Shown here in pieces: positions 1-6,443 of a stretch of 10,790 nucleotides of DNA. Source of the DNA: Fimenecus sp051881395 (GTDB lineage Bacteria; Bacillota; Clostridia; Oscillospirales; Acutalibacteraceae); assembly GCA_051881395.1 (NCBI GenBank), contig JBJEPU010000109.1, forward strand, positions 1 through 10,790. The letters are read 5' to 3'. How positions within the stretch are numbered: the first letter of the stretch is position 1; each line of letters starts with the position of its first letter. Under the pieces are notes generated by a model, which was given only the letters and a program-made list of their open reading frames with translations, was not told the DNA's origin and did no database searches. The translations under genes were made by a program, and so were the position numbers.

Positions 1-85
1 GCTCCAAAACGCTTTCAATCGTATCAATTCCCATTTTGATGCCTGCGTTGCATTCGCGTAGTAGTTTGGTGGTATCGTTTTCCAT
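1..85 (-). CDS. N-terminus of a small hypothetical protein (partial)
   Basis: A leftward reading frame begins with ATG at 83-85 and runs off the left edge, giving 28 residues that start MENDTTKLLRECNAGIKMG. A GGAGG (complement of 95-99) lies 8 nt before the ATG, a strong start signal, so I take this as a real gene. The stretch is amphipathic and probably helical, with one cysteine and no signal peptide. It faintly recalls the start of small four-helix-bundle proteins (DUF2383-type) of Clostridia, but 28 residues are too few to assign a family. No convincing promoter is visible between it and the repeat region at 188 onward. Confidence 0.6.
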   Translation of the reverse strand, partial: MENDTTKLLRECNAGIKMGIDTIESVLE

Positions 86-187
86 ACAAAATTCCTCCAT
101 ATAGAATTTATAAATAGTATGCGCCTTTTTTCTAAAAATAAAAGGAATGTGGTATTTGCAATCCTGAACAAGTAATCGTGTATGTTA

Positions 188-269
188 CGCCCTTTCGAAT
201 CCCTTGCTTTCTTAAAAAAAAGAAAGAAGCACCTGTCGGCACTTCTTCCTCTTTGGCGGAGAGCAAGGG
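188..269 (-). repeat. tRNA-Ser-tail repeat, copy distal to the tRNA
   Basis: Read leftward, this unit starts with CCCTTGCTCTCCGCCA, identical to the 3' end of the tRNA-Ser at 646-737. It continues into a terminator-like hairpin (AAGAAGTGCC, loop GACA, GGTGCTTCTT) and ends in AAGCAAGGGATTCGAAAGGGCG, an inverted copy of the tRNA tail. It is nearly identical to 375-458 apart from a few changes and small indels. The hairpin pairs through G-U wobbles only when transcribed leftward; on the + strand these become A-C mismatches. It looks like a duplicated tRNA end plus terminator. Open frames crossing it are repeat artefacts, not genes. Confidence 0.75.
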
Positions 270-345
270 TGTTCCTACTCGACTTTACTGTTTACCACGA
301 AGGTAAGAATTTTCTAAAAACAACCTACATCTGCGCGACGGGCGG

Positions 346-368
346 AAAACGCTCCACCGGAGCGTTTT
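346..368. terminator. Terminator-like hairpin with CC-ACC-GG tip
   Basis: AAAACGCTCC and GGAGCGTTTT form a 10-bp stem around an ACC loop. A-tracts on one side and T-tracts on the other let it act in either direction. It lies between the two tRNA-tail repeats and shares its tip with the hairpin at 538-562, although the lower stem differs. Confidence 0.6.
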
Positions 369-374
369 CTTTTT

Positions 375-458
375 CGCCCTTTCGAATCCCTTGCTTTCTT
401 AACAAAAAAAGAAAGAAGCACCTGTCGGCACTTCTTTCTTTTTGGCGGAGAGCAAGGG
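375..458 (-). repeat. tRNA-Ser-tail repeat, middle copy
   Basis: This is the second copy of the unit at 188-269. The leftward strand reads the last bases of tRNA-Ser including CCA (the match extends to about 462), then a hairpin with arms at 408-422 and 427-441, then an inverted tRNA-tail segment. The two copies start 187 bp apart in the same orientation. The tRNA match stops inside the T arm, so no complete second tRNA is present. Confidence 0.75.
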
Positions 459-606
459 ATTCGCCACACGCTTTCGCGTGTGCTTCGTTCGGCGACCCAA
501 GGCTAACGCCTTCGGTACCCGCCTCACGCTCCGCGCTAAAAACAGTCCACCGGACTGTTTTTTTACGCGCAGACCCTCACGGGTTCGAATTCAACAAGTT
601 TTCAGT
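459..606. other. Noncoding spacer with several small palindromes
   Basis: No gene is supported here. It holds the perfect hairpin CACACGC-TTTC-GCGTGTG (465-482), AAGGC-TAAC-GCCTT (499-512) and the terminator-like hairpin at 538-562. It also has an isolated T-arm-like GGGTTCGAATTC near 579-590. Open frames through this stretch are low-complexity, overlap the tRNA and repeats, and have no ribosome binding site, so I treat them as spurious. Confidence 0.5.
538..562. terminator. Terminator-like hairpin with CC-ACC-GG tip
   Basis: AAAAACAGTCC pairs with GGACTGTTTTT around an ACC loop, with A/T tracts on both sides, so it could terminate in either direction. The tip TCCACCGGA matches the hairpin at 346-368 while the stem below it changes in a compensated way (CAG/CTG against CGC/GCG). 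Confidence 0.6.
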
Positions 607-640
607 AAAAAAGAAGAAGATGCCAATAGGCACCTTCTTC
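607..640 (-). terminator. Terminator of tRNA-Ser
   Basis: On the leftward strand GAAGAAGGTGCC pairs with GGCATCTTCTTC (12 bp, one G-U) around TATT and is followed by six Ts (607-612). It begins 5 nt after the encoded CCA of the tRNA, so it ends the tRNA transcript. Confidence 0.85.
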
Positions 641-645
641 CTTTT

Positions 646-737
646 TGGCGGAGAGCAAGGGATTCGAACCCTCGAACCGTTTTAGGCGGTTACACGATTT
701 CCAATCGTGCTCCTTCGACCAGCTCGGACAACTCTCC
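646..737 (-). tRNA. tRNA-Ser, anticodon GGA
   Basis: The leftward strand folds as a class II tRNA of 92 nt. The 5' GGAGAGT pairs with GCTCTCC, there is a discriminator G and CCA is encoded at 646-648. The anticodon stem CACGA/TCGTG encloses TTGGAAA with anticodon GGA (complement of 700-702), reading UCC and UCU. A long variable arm (AACCG/CGGTT) and a T loop TTCGAAT confirm serine. A promoter (754-782) and terminator (607-640) make it a single-gene unit. Confidence 0.96.
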
Positions 738-753
738 AAACGTCACGATTGGT

Positions 754-782
754 ATTATATCGAAGTTTCTGGAAAAAATCAA
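754..782 (-). promoter_or_regulatory. Promoter of tRNA-Ser
   Basis: Leftward TTGATT (777-782) is followed after 17 nt by a perfect TATAAT (754-759). Transcription would start about 10 nt before the tRNA 5' end at 737. Confidence 0.85.
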
Positions 783-847
783 GACATTTTTTCAGAAACA
801 AGGAAATATTTTATAAAAGGTACTTCCTTATTTTTCTGTTTTGTAAA

Positions 848-876
848 TTTGAAGGATGAAAAAAGCGGTATACTAT
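848..876 (+). promoter_or_regulatory. Possible promoter of the transglutaminase-like gene
   Basis: TTTGAA (848-853), 17 nt, TACTAT (871-876). An overlapping TATACT at 869-874 would give 15-nt spacing. Either would place the start about 25 nt before the gene. The match is moderate. Confidence 0.4.
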
Positions 877-905
877 TCTAAACGGGAACAAAGGGGGAAA
901 TCTTC

Positions 906-2117
906 GTGAAAAAGAAAAGGGCACTGTTGATTTTATCTGCATGCTTATTTTGCGCGGTAACCATATTTTTCATAGCAGGATTTAAAAAGTCCCCATACTC
1001 TAAGGGCGGCAAAGCACAGACAACGGTTGCAACTATATCAGAAACCGTAAGTGATGTCAGCGTCAATACAAAAAATACTGCCTTGGAATTAACCCCTGTC
1101 ATTTTGAAAGAGGGAACCTCTGTTTTTTCTGAATTTTCTGTTTCGGAAATAAATCGGCAGTTAGAACAGAAAAAAGAAATTTTAAATGCCGCTGCACTTT
1201 CCCCGACAAAAACCAATCACCCCGTATTGGACGCATTGGTAGAAAAGCGTTTCGGAGAAGAGCTAAGTTCGTTACCCGATACCTTTTCAAAAGCGAAGTT
1301 TTGCTACGATTGGCTGGTAGAGAATACACAGTTCGGCGGCGGCGCAGTCAATATGCAAAATATGTATGTTTTTCTAGATGATTGCGATTACGACGGCACA
1401 GACGGTACGGTGGTATACGATGCGTACAGAATTTTACTAACAGGGCAGGGGGTCTGTGATAATTACGCCTCGGCGCTCACTGTTTTATATCGCTACATTG
1501 GCTTAGAGGCATATATTGTGCATGGGAAAGTTGTCCTTGCGAATGGTACTTTGACAAATCATGTTTGGGTTGCCGTAAACATAAACAACACCTTTTATTG
1601 GTTTGACCCGCAAATCGAAGCATCTGCGGCGCAAAAGAGCGGTTGTAAGTATGCGCTGTTTTGCGTGTTGCCCGACACGCTTCCTTTTTACACGGATTAC
1701 AGTATAACCGAGAGTTGCAATGCCTATCGCGGCTTTCAACTGCAAAGTCCTATGCAGGTTTGTTGCATATTGGGCACGGTTTCCACGGCAACATTTGCTT
1801 ACAAACCGGGCAAAGTGAATGCGTACGGCGATGTTGTCCAAAAGATTACTATCCCAGCCTGTATGCCGGACGGCGAATTACCGATTACACTTTCTTTAAG
1901 CGGCGGGGCGCCGCCGTATCAATGCACGGTGCAGGCAGAATACCGACAAAACGGTAATGTGGTTACGCAAGAATTATTGCCTACGAAAACTGTCACGGAT
2001 ACGGTGACGATTCCGTTTACAAAGCCGCAAGGTGCACAGCTTCGATGTATCACCGTGCGAACGCGGGATGCTTCGGGCAGAAATTTGGTTTGTATACTGA
2101 CTGTCGCGTCGGAATAA
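906..2117 (+). CDS. Secreted or membrane-anchored transglutaminase-like domain protein
   Basis: This 403-residue protein starts with GTG at 906, preceded by GGGGG about 10 nt upstream. Residues 1-25 are a lysine-rich start plus a hydrophobic stretch, a signal anchor or signal peptide, so the rest should be outside the membrane. Residues 125-240 carry the transglutaminase-like (papain-fold) pattern: GVCDNYA with Cys184, NHVW with His219 and FYWFDP with Asp234, a complete Cys-His-Asp triad. Bacterial members of this superfamily are often proteases, peptide-processing or wall-associated enzymes; the substrate here is unknown. The C-terminal 130 residues look beta-rich (GGAPPYQCTVQAEY), suggesting an Ig-like domain, which is inference. 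Cysteines are numerous, about twelve outside the signal. It stands alone, with its own probable promoter and a strong terminator at 2122-2148. Confidence 0.85.
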   Translation: MKKKRALLILSACLFCAVTIFFIAGFKKSPYSKGGKAQTTVATISETVSDVSVNTKNTALELTPVILKEGTSVFSEFSVSEINRQLEQKKEILNAAALSPTKTNHPVLDALVEKRFGEELSSLPDTFSKAKFCYDWLVENTQFGGGAVNMQNMYVFLDDCDYDGTDGTVVYDAYRILLTGQGVCDNYASALTVLYRYIGLEAYIVHGKVVLANGTLTNHVWVAVNINNTFYWFDPQIEASAAQKSGCKYALFCVLPDTLPFYTDYSITESCNAYRGFQLQSPMQVCCILGTVSTATFAYKPGKVNAYGDVVQKITIPACMPDGELPITLSLSGGAPPYQCTVQAEYRQNGNVVTQELLPTKTVTDTVTIPFTKPQGAQLRCITVRTRDASGRNLVCILTVASE

Positions 2118-2121
2118 AATG

Positions 2122-2148
2122 AAGCGCCTTTACGCAAGGCGCTTTTTT
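2122..2148 (+). terminator. Rho-independent terminator of the transglutaminase-like gene
   Basis: AAGCGCCTT pairs with AAGGCGCTT around TACGC and is followed by a run of six Ts, 4 nt after the stop codon. Confidence 0.9.
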
Positions 2149-2247
2149 ACTATGCTTTGCAAGTTATGATTTTTGATATGCAGAAAATATGTGTGCAGAT
2201 TGACGAAAACTTTGTGAAAGATTTGTGCAAAGTCTCTGCTTTTTTTG

Positions 2248-2273
2248 AATATTTTTTGAATTTTCAGTTGACA
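2248..2273 (+). promoter_or_regulatory. Possible CodY-like site at the importer promoter
   Basis: The known CodY consensus is AATTTTCWGAAAATT. AATTTTCAG (2259-2267) matches its first nine bases exactly, and the full 15-mer to 2273 matches 10 of 15. An overlapping 15-mer at 2248-2262 also matches 10 of 15. Both abut or overlap the -35 box. CodY senses branched-chain amino acids in Firmicutes, so the position makes biological sense, but AT-rich sequence yields such matches by chance. Confidence 0.35.
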
Positions 2274-2296
2274 AATATGGGATAAAAGTATATACT
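2268..2296 (+). promoter_or_regulatory. Promoter of the branched-chain amino acid importer operon
   Basis: TTGACA (2268-2273) is separated by 17 nt from TATACT (2291-2296), close to the sigma-A consensus. Transcription should start near 2303, giving a leader of about 70 nt before the ATG at 2373. Confidence 0.9.
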
Positions 2297-2316
2297 ACTC
2301 TCATTCTTATATTTGT

Positions 2317-2364
2317 CCAATATGCAGGAAAAGGGCTCTTGTCCTGCAAATTTATATTGGGAGG
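2317..2364 (+). promoter_or_regulatory. Leader hairpin overlapping the ribosome binding site
   Basis: In the operon leader, CCAATA (2317-2322) can pair with TATTGG (2355-2360), and TGCAGGA (2323-2329) with TCCTGCA (2342-2348), separated by a six-base bulge. The outer stem includes the first two G residues of the GGGAGG ribosome binding site at 2359-2364. The structure could slow translation initiation or stabilise the mRNA. No ligand-binding riboswitch class is recognised. Confidence 0.55.
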
Positions 2365-2372
2365 CATATAGT

Positions 2373-3533
2373 ATGAAAATGAAAAAAGTTCTTGCCGTGT
2401 TGCTTGCAGTAACAATGGTTGTTCTCTGCTTTGCGGCGTGCGGCAAAGGCAACGACGCAACCGGCGAAAAAACCATTAAAATCGGTTTAAGCGGTCCTTT
2501 GACCGGGAGTGCCGCGCAGTATGGTCAAGGCGTGAAAAACGGCGCTCAGCTTGCAGTTGATGAAATCAACGAAGCCGGCGGCATCAACGGCGTTAAGCTT
2601 GAATTCAAAATGGAAGATGACGAGGCGGATGCCGAAAAAGCCAAGAATGCATACAACACTTTGAAAGACTGGGGTATGCAGATTTCTCTCGGTACGGTTA
2701 CTTCCGGTGCGTGCATTGCATTCCAGGGCGAAGCTTCTGCGGACAATATGTTTGTTCTTACACCTTCCGCTACTGCTGTTGATGCAATTAACGGCGATAA
2801 TGCATTCCGTGTTTGCTTTGCAGACCCGCAGCAGGGTGTTGAATCTGCAGATTACATTGCAGACAACAAACTTGCAACAAAAGTTGCTGTAATCTACGAT
2901 TCTTCTGATGCATATTCTTCGGGCATTTATGAAGCATTCTCCGCGGAAGCTGCTAAGAAGGGGTTGGAGGTTGTTACCGCGCAATCTTTCACCGCCGATA
3001 CGAAAACTGATTTCTCTGCACAAATTCAAGCAGTCAAATCTTCCGGGGCTGAACTTGTTTTCTTACCGATTTATTACAGCGAAGCTTCCTTAATTCTCCA
3101 GACCGCGAAAAATGCCGGTTTGGATGTGAAGTTCTTCGGCTGTGACGGCTTGGACGGCATTTTGACCATGGAAAACTTTGATGCTTCTTTGGCAGAAGGC
3201 GTTATGCTCCTTACCCCGTTTGCAAAAGATGCAACGGATGACTACACTGTGAACTTTGTTACAAAATACAAAGCTAAATACGGCGAAGACACTATGAATC
3301 AGTTTGCGGCAGATGCTTACGACGGCGTTTATATTATTAAACAGGCTATCGAAAAAGCCGGCGTTACTGCTGATATGACTTCTTCGGAAATCTGTGATGC
3401 ACTGAAAGTGGCTATGACCCAAATTGAGTATACAGGTGTTACTGCGAAAGGCATGACTTGGAGCGCGGATGGCGAGCCCACCAAGCCCCCGATCGTTGTC
3501 AAAATTGAGAATGGTGCATATACGATTCTGTAA
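2373..3533 (+). CDS. livJ: Branched-chain amino acid ABC importer, substrate-binding lipoprotein (LivJ-type)
   Basis: The start is the ATG at 2373, because GGGAGG ends 8 nt before it and translation then opens with a lipoprotein signal; an in-frame start at 2313 would bury it. The 386-residue protein has a basic start, a hydrophobic core and lipobox FAAC with Cys23, so it is a lipid-anchored extracellular receptor as usual in Gram-positives. The mature part begins KTIKIGLSGPLTGSAAQYG, then NGAQLAVDEINEAGGING, the hallmark of the type I periplasmic-binding fold of Leu/Ile/Val receptors (Peripla_BP_6). FLPIYYSEASLI and NQFAADAYDGVYII are further conserved blocks. It is first in the operon, followed by both permeases and both ATPases. 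The ligand could be another amino acid or an amide, since this family is broad. Confidence 0.93.
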   Translation: MKMKKVLAVLLAVTMVVLCFAACGKGNDATGEKTIKIGLSGPLTGSAAQYGQGVKNGAQLAVDEINEAGGINGVKLEFKMEDDEADAEKAKNAYNTLKDWGMQISLGTVTSGACIAFQGEASADNMFVLTPSATAVDAINGDNAFRVCFADPQQGVESADYIADNKLATKVAVIYDSSDAYSSGIYEAFSAEAAKKGLEVVTAQSFTADTKTDFSAQIQAVKSSGAELVFLPIYYSEASLILQTAKNAGLDVKFFGCDGLDGILTMENFDASLAEGVMLLTPFAKDATDDYTVNFVTKYKAKYGEDTMNQFAADAYDGVYIIKQAIEKAGVTADMTSSEICDALKVAMTQIEYTGVTAKGMTWSADGEPTKPPIVVKIENGAYTIL

Positions 3534-3536
3534 AAC

Positions 3537-3600
3537 GTTCACAAGTGAACACTGACAAATAAAATAAGTATGCCGTATAGTGTTTCTATACGGCATACTT
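3537..3600 (+). terminator. Intercistronic hairpins after the binding-protein gene
   Basis: A perfect 15-bp stem, AAGTATGCCGTATAG (3566-3580) with CTATACGGCATACTT (3586-3600), surrounds TGTTT. Only a short T-run follows, so termination would be partial. A smaller palindrome GTTCAC-AA-GTGAAC lies at 3537-3550, just after the stop codon. A hairpin here is well suited to protect or partly terminate the receptor mRNA, giving more receptor than permease. Confidence 0.7.
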
Positions 3601-3616
3601 TGGAATTTATAACGGG

Positions 3617-3665
3617 ATGTGCTTTTTGAAAAATGTCAGATTTTGGTGTTTTTCAAAACGCACAT
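3617..3665 (+). promoter_or_regulatory. Long hairpin directly upstream of the livH ribosome binding site
   Basis: ATGTGCTTTTTGAAAAA (3617-3633) pairs with TTTTTCAAAACGCACAT (3649-3665) over 17 positions with one mismatch, around a 15-nt loop. It ends 2 nt before GGAGG at 3668-3672. Apparent coding upstream of 3680 is this hairpin, not part of the permease. Confidence 0.65.
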
Positions 3666-3679
3666 TTGGAGGATTTGGA

Positions 3680-4561
3680 ATGGAATTTTTAAGCTATTTG
3701 GTTTCCGGAATCAGTTTGGGGAGTATTTATGCGCTCATCGCGCTCGGGTACACCATGGTTTACGGTATTGCAAAAATGCTGAATTTCGCGCACGGCGATG
3801 TCATTATGGTCGGTGCGTTTGTGATTTATACCGTGAGCACTACTTGGGGCTTGCCTCCGGCGGTCGGTGTGTTAATTTCGATTGTATTTTGCACACTGTT
3901 TGGTATGCTGATTGAAAAGGTTGCCTACAAGCCTTTGCGCAAAGCGACTTCTCTTGCAGTTTTAATTACGGCAATCGGTGTCAGCTATCTTTTGCAAAAC
4001 GCTGCACAGTTGATTTTTGGATCAAGTACCAAAAGCTTCACTTCGGTTGTCAATATTCCTGCTCTTCGCTTGTTTGACGGCGCATTGGTCATTTCCGGCG
4101 AAACGATTGCGACCATCGTTGTTTCAATTATAATCATGATTGCTTTGACCTTGTTCATTAACAAGACGAAACCGGGCCGTGCGATGCTCGCCGTAGCGGA
4201 GGACAGAGGCGCCGCACAGTTGATGGGCATCAATGTCAATGCGACGATTTCTTTAACTTTTGCCATCGGTTCAGGCCTTGCGGCAGTCGCCGGTGCGCTG
4301 TTATGCTCGGCATATCCCGCACTTTCGCCGACAACCGGCGCAATGCCCGGTATTAAAGCCTTTACTGCGGCTGTATTCGGCGGTATCGGTTCCATTCCCG
4401 GGGCAATGATTGGCGGTATTTTGCTCGGCGTCATTGAAAACCTGAGTAAGGGTTACATTTCCACACAGCTTTCCGATGCCATTGTGTTTGCTGTTTTAAT
4501 TATCGTGCTTCTTGTCAAACCCACCGGTATTTTGGGCAAGAAGATAAACGAGAAGGTTTGA
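3680..4561 (+). CDS. livH: Branched-chain amino acid ABC importer, permease (LivH-type)
   Basis: The ATG at 3680 follows GGAGG (3668-3672) by 7 nt and gives 293 residues, the usual LivH length. An upstream in-frame start at 3617 would place the leader hairpin in the coding sequence and has no good ribosome binding site. The start MEFLSYLVSGISLGSIYAL and GYTMVYGIAKMLNFAHGD are the conserved N-terminal signature of LivH; the protein is hydrophobic throughout, with about eight likely membrane segments. AEDRGAAQLMGINV near the middle matches the cytoplasmic loop that couples to the ATPase, and FGGIGSIPGAMIGG follows before the last helices. Its stop codon overlaps the ribosome binding site of the next permease, so the two are translationally coupled. 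Confidence 0.94.
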   Translation: MEFLSYLVSGISLGSIYALIALGYTMVYGIAKMLNFAHGDVIMVGAFVIYTVSTTWGLPPAVGVLISIVFCTLFGMLIEKVAYKPLRKATSLAVLITAIGVSYLLQNAAQLIFGSSTKSFTSVVNIPALRLFDGALVISGETIATIVVSIIIMIALTLFINKTKPGRAMLAVAEDRGAAQLMGINVNATISLTFAIGSGLAAVAGALLCSAYPALSPTTGAMPGIKAFTAAVFGGIGSIPGAMIGGILLGVIENLSKGYISTQLSDAIVFAVLIIVLLVKPTGILGKKINEKV

Positions 4562-4571
4562 GGTGATTGGA

Positions 4572-5669
4572 ATGGCAAAACAAAAAAGAGCATTGAAACA
4601 ATCGACCAAGAGCGATTTCATTACTTATGCAATGTTAGCGGTTGCTTTTATTCTGGTTGAAGTCCTTACGGCTACTGGCAATATGTCGAGTTTGCTGTCC
4701 GGGCTGTTGGTACCGCTGTGTGCTTATTCTATTTTAGCTGTCTCTTTGAATTTGGTTGTCGGTATTTTAGGCGATCTTTCATTAGGTCACGCCGGTTTTA
4801 TGTGCGTTGGTGCTTATGTCAGTGCTTTTTTCTCCGTCACCTGCGCAGATGCTATTCCGCAGACATGGTTACGTTTTCTAATTGCCATTTTGCTTGGCGG
4901 AACGGTTGCAGGGATTTTCGGATTTTTAATTGGTATCCCTGTTTTGCGTTTAAAAGGGGACTACTTGGCGATTGTAACACTTGCTTTCGGCGAAATTATT
5001 AAAAATATTGTAAACCTTTTGTTCGTCGGCATTGATGAAAACGGTTTGCATGTTTCTATGGAAAGCACGAATGCGTTAAATCTTACCGAAAACGGCAAGG
5101 TAATTATCAAAGGTGCCCTTGGCATTACCGGCACACCGCGCGACTCCAATTTTATCATTGGATTCGTGCTGTTGGTGATTACGGTTTTTGTTTCTCTGAA
5201 CCTAATTAACTCCCGTACGGGGCGTGCGGTGATGTCCATTCGTGATAACCGCATCGCGGCGGAATCCGTCGGTATCAATGTGACGAAATACAAGCTGATT
5301 GTATTCTCCGTGTCCGCATTTTTCGCAGGTATTGCCGGCGTTTTGTATGCACACAATCTTTCTTCGCTTACGGCGACCACCAAAAACTTTGGCTACAATA
5401 TGTCCATTATGATTTTGGTGTTCGTTGTTTTGGGTGGTATCGGTAGTACGCGCGGTTCCATTATCGCGGCTGTGATTTTGACCGCTTTGCCGGAGGTCTT
5501 GCGCGGATTAAACGACTATCGAATGCTCATTTACGCAATCGTTTTAATCCTTTTGATGCTTGCGAACAATAATGAAAAACTGAACGCATATAAAGAAAAG
5601 ATTTCCATTACCAATCTTTTTAAGAATAAAAAGGCGGGCAATACACTCGACAAGGAGGCGAATTCCTGA
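4572..5669 (+). CDS. livM: Branched-chain amino acid ABC importer, permease (LivM-type)
   Basis: I choose the ATG at 4572 (365 residues) because GAGG at 4560-4563 lies 8 nt upstream. A GTG at 4563 would add three residues and overlaps that site, so it is the alternative. After a lysine-rich start come many membrane segments with LivM signatures: SLNLVVGILGDLSLGHAGF, GIPVLRLKGDYLAIVTLAFG, the coupling-loop motif SIRDNRIAAESVGINV and VLGGIGSTRGSIIAA. It forms the membrane channel with LivH. The last 40 residues are a charged, lysine-rich cytoplasmic tail. Its TGA overlaps the livG ATG by one base (TGATG), indicating translational coupling. Confidence 0.94.
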   Translation: MAKQKRALKQSTKSDFITYAMLAVAFILVEVLTATGNMSSLLSGLLVPLCAYSILAVSLNLVVGILGDLSLGHAGFMCVGAYVSAFFSVTCADAIPQTWLRFLIAILLGGTVAGIFGFLIGIPVLRLKGDYLAIVTLAFGEIIKNIVNLLFVGIDENGLHVSMESTNALNLTENGKVIIKGALGITGTPRDSNFIIGFVLLVITVFVSLNLINSRTGRAVMSIRDNRIAAESVGINVTKYKLIVFSVSAFFAGIAGVLYAHNLSSLTATTKNFGYNMSIMILVFVVLGGIGSTRGSIIAAVILTALPEVLRGLNDYRMLIYAIVLILLMLANNNEKLNAYKEKISITNLFKNKKAGNTLDKEANS

Positions 5670-6427
5670 TGGCACTTTTAGAAGTCAAAAATCTGGGTAT
5701 CCAGTTCGGCGGCTTGCGTGCTGTCGATGAATTCAACCTTGAAATCGAGAAAGGCGCACTGTACGGGCTTATCGGGCCGAACGGTGCGGGCAAAACCACT
5801 GTTTTTAATATGTTGACCGGCGTTTATAAACCGACGGACGGCGATATATTGCTTGACGGCAAGAGCATTGTCGGCAAAAGCCAAATTGATATTAACAAAA
5901 TGGGGATTGCGCGTACTTTTCAGAACATTCGATTGTTCCGTCAAATGTCCGTTCTCGATAACGTAAAAGTCGGCTTGCACAATCAAATCAAATACAGCAC
6001 AGTGTCCGGCATTTTTAAATTGCCGTCCTATTTCAAAAAAGAAAAGGAAATGAACGAAAAAGCGATGTCGCTTTTGGAAGTGTTTGATTTACAGGGCGAG
6101 GCGGATTACCTTGCTTCCAATTTGCCCTACGGCAAACAGAGAAAATTAGAGATTGCGCGCGCTTTGGCAACCAATCCGAAGCTGTTGTTGCTTGACGAGC
6201 CGGCGGCAGGGATGAATCCCAACGAAACCGCCGAATTGATGGAGACCATCCAGTTCGTACGCAGAGAGTTTGATATGACAATTTTGCTGATTGAGCATGA
6301 TATGCGTTTGGTCAGCGGAATTTGCGAGGATTTAACCGTTTTGAACTTCGGCAAGGTGCTGGCGCAGGGGAAGACCTCCGAGGTCTTAAAAAACCCCGAA
6401 GTGATTACAGCCTATCTCGGCGAATAA
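5669..6427 (+). CDS. livG: Branched-chain amino acid ABC importer, ATPase (LivG-type)
   Basis: A 252-residue ABC ATPase with AAGGAGG (5652-5658) before an ATG that overlaps the livM stop. Walker A is GPNGAGKTT at residues 36-44, a Q-loop lies in GIARTFQNIRLF, the signature region is LPYGKQRKLEIARAL (152-166), Walker B is LLLLDEP (172-178) and the switch histidine is His210. The signature YGKQR replaces the usual SGGQ; a YGxQR form is normal for LivG proteins, so this is not damage. RTFQNIRLF and AAGMNPNE are also LivG hallmarks. It should pair with LivF to power the LivHM channel. Confidence 0.94.
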   Translation: MALLEVKNLGIQFGGLRAVDEFNLEIEKGALYGLIGPNGAGKTTVFNMLTGVYKPTDGDILLDGKSIVGKSQIDINKMGIARTFQNIRLFRQMSVLDNVKVGLHNQIKYSTVSGIFKLPSYFKKEKEMNEKAMSLLEVFDLQGEADYLASNLPYGKQRKLEIARALATNPKLLLLDEPAAGMNPNETAELMETIQFVRREFDMTILLIEHDMRLVSGICEDLTVLNFGKVLAQGKTSEVLKNPEVITAYLGE

Positions 6428-6443
6428 GAGAGGATTTTACAGT

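Noticed and set aside
188..269. A second or third full tRNA gene in the repeat copies
   Set aside because: Only the last 16-20 nt of the tRNA are present; no anticodon arm or D arm follows.
182..881. Three overlapping rightward open frames of 78-167 codons
   Set aside because: They lie across tRNA-Ser and its repeated tail on the opposite strand, share repeat-derived peptide segments, and have no suitable ribosome binding sites. Translated tRNA-Ser antisense is a known source of spurious protein records.
2313..2372. N-terminal extension of the binding lipoprotein
   Set aside because: It would place 20 residues before the lipoprotein signal, and the strong GGGAGG site points to 2373. The region is a structured leader.
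3617..3679. N-terminal extension of the LivH permease
   Set aside because: The sequence is one arm and loop of a long hairpin, with a clear ribosome binding site only before 3680.
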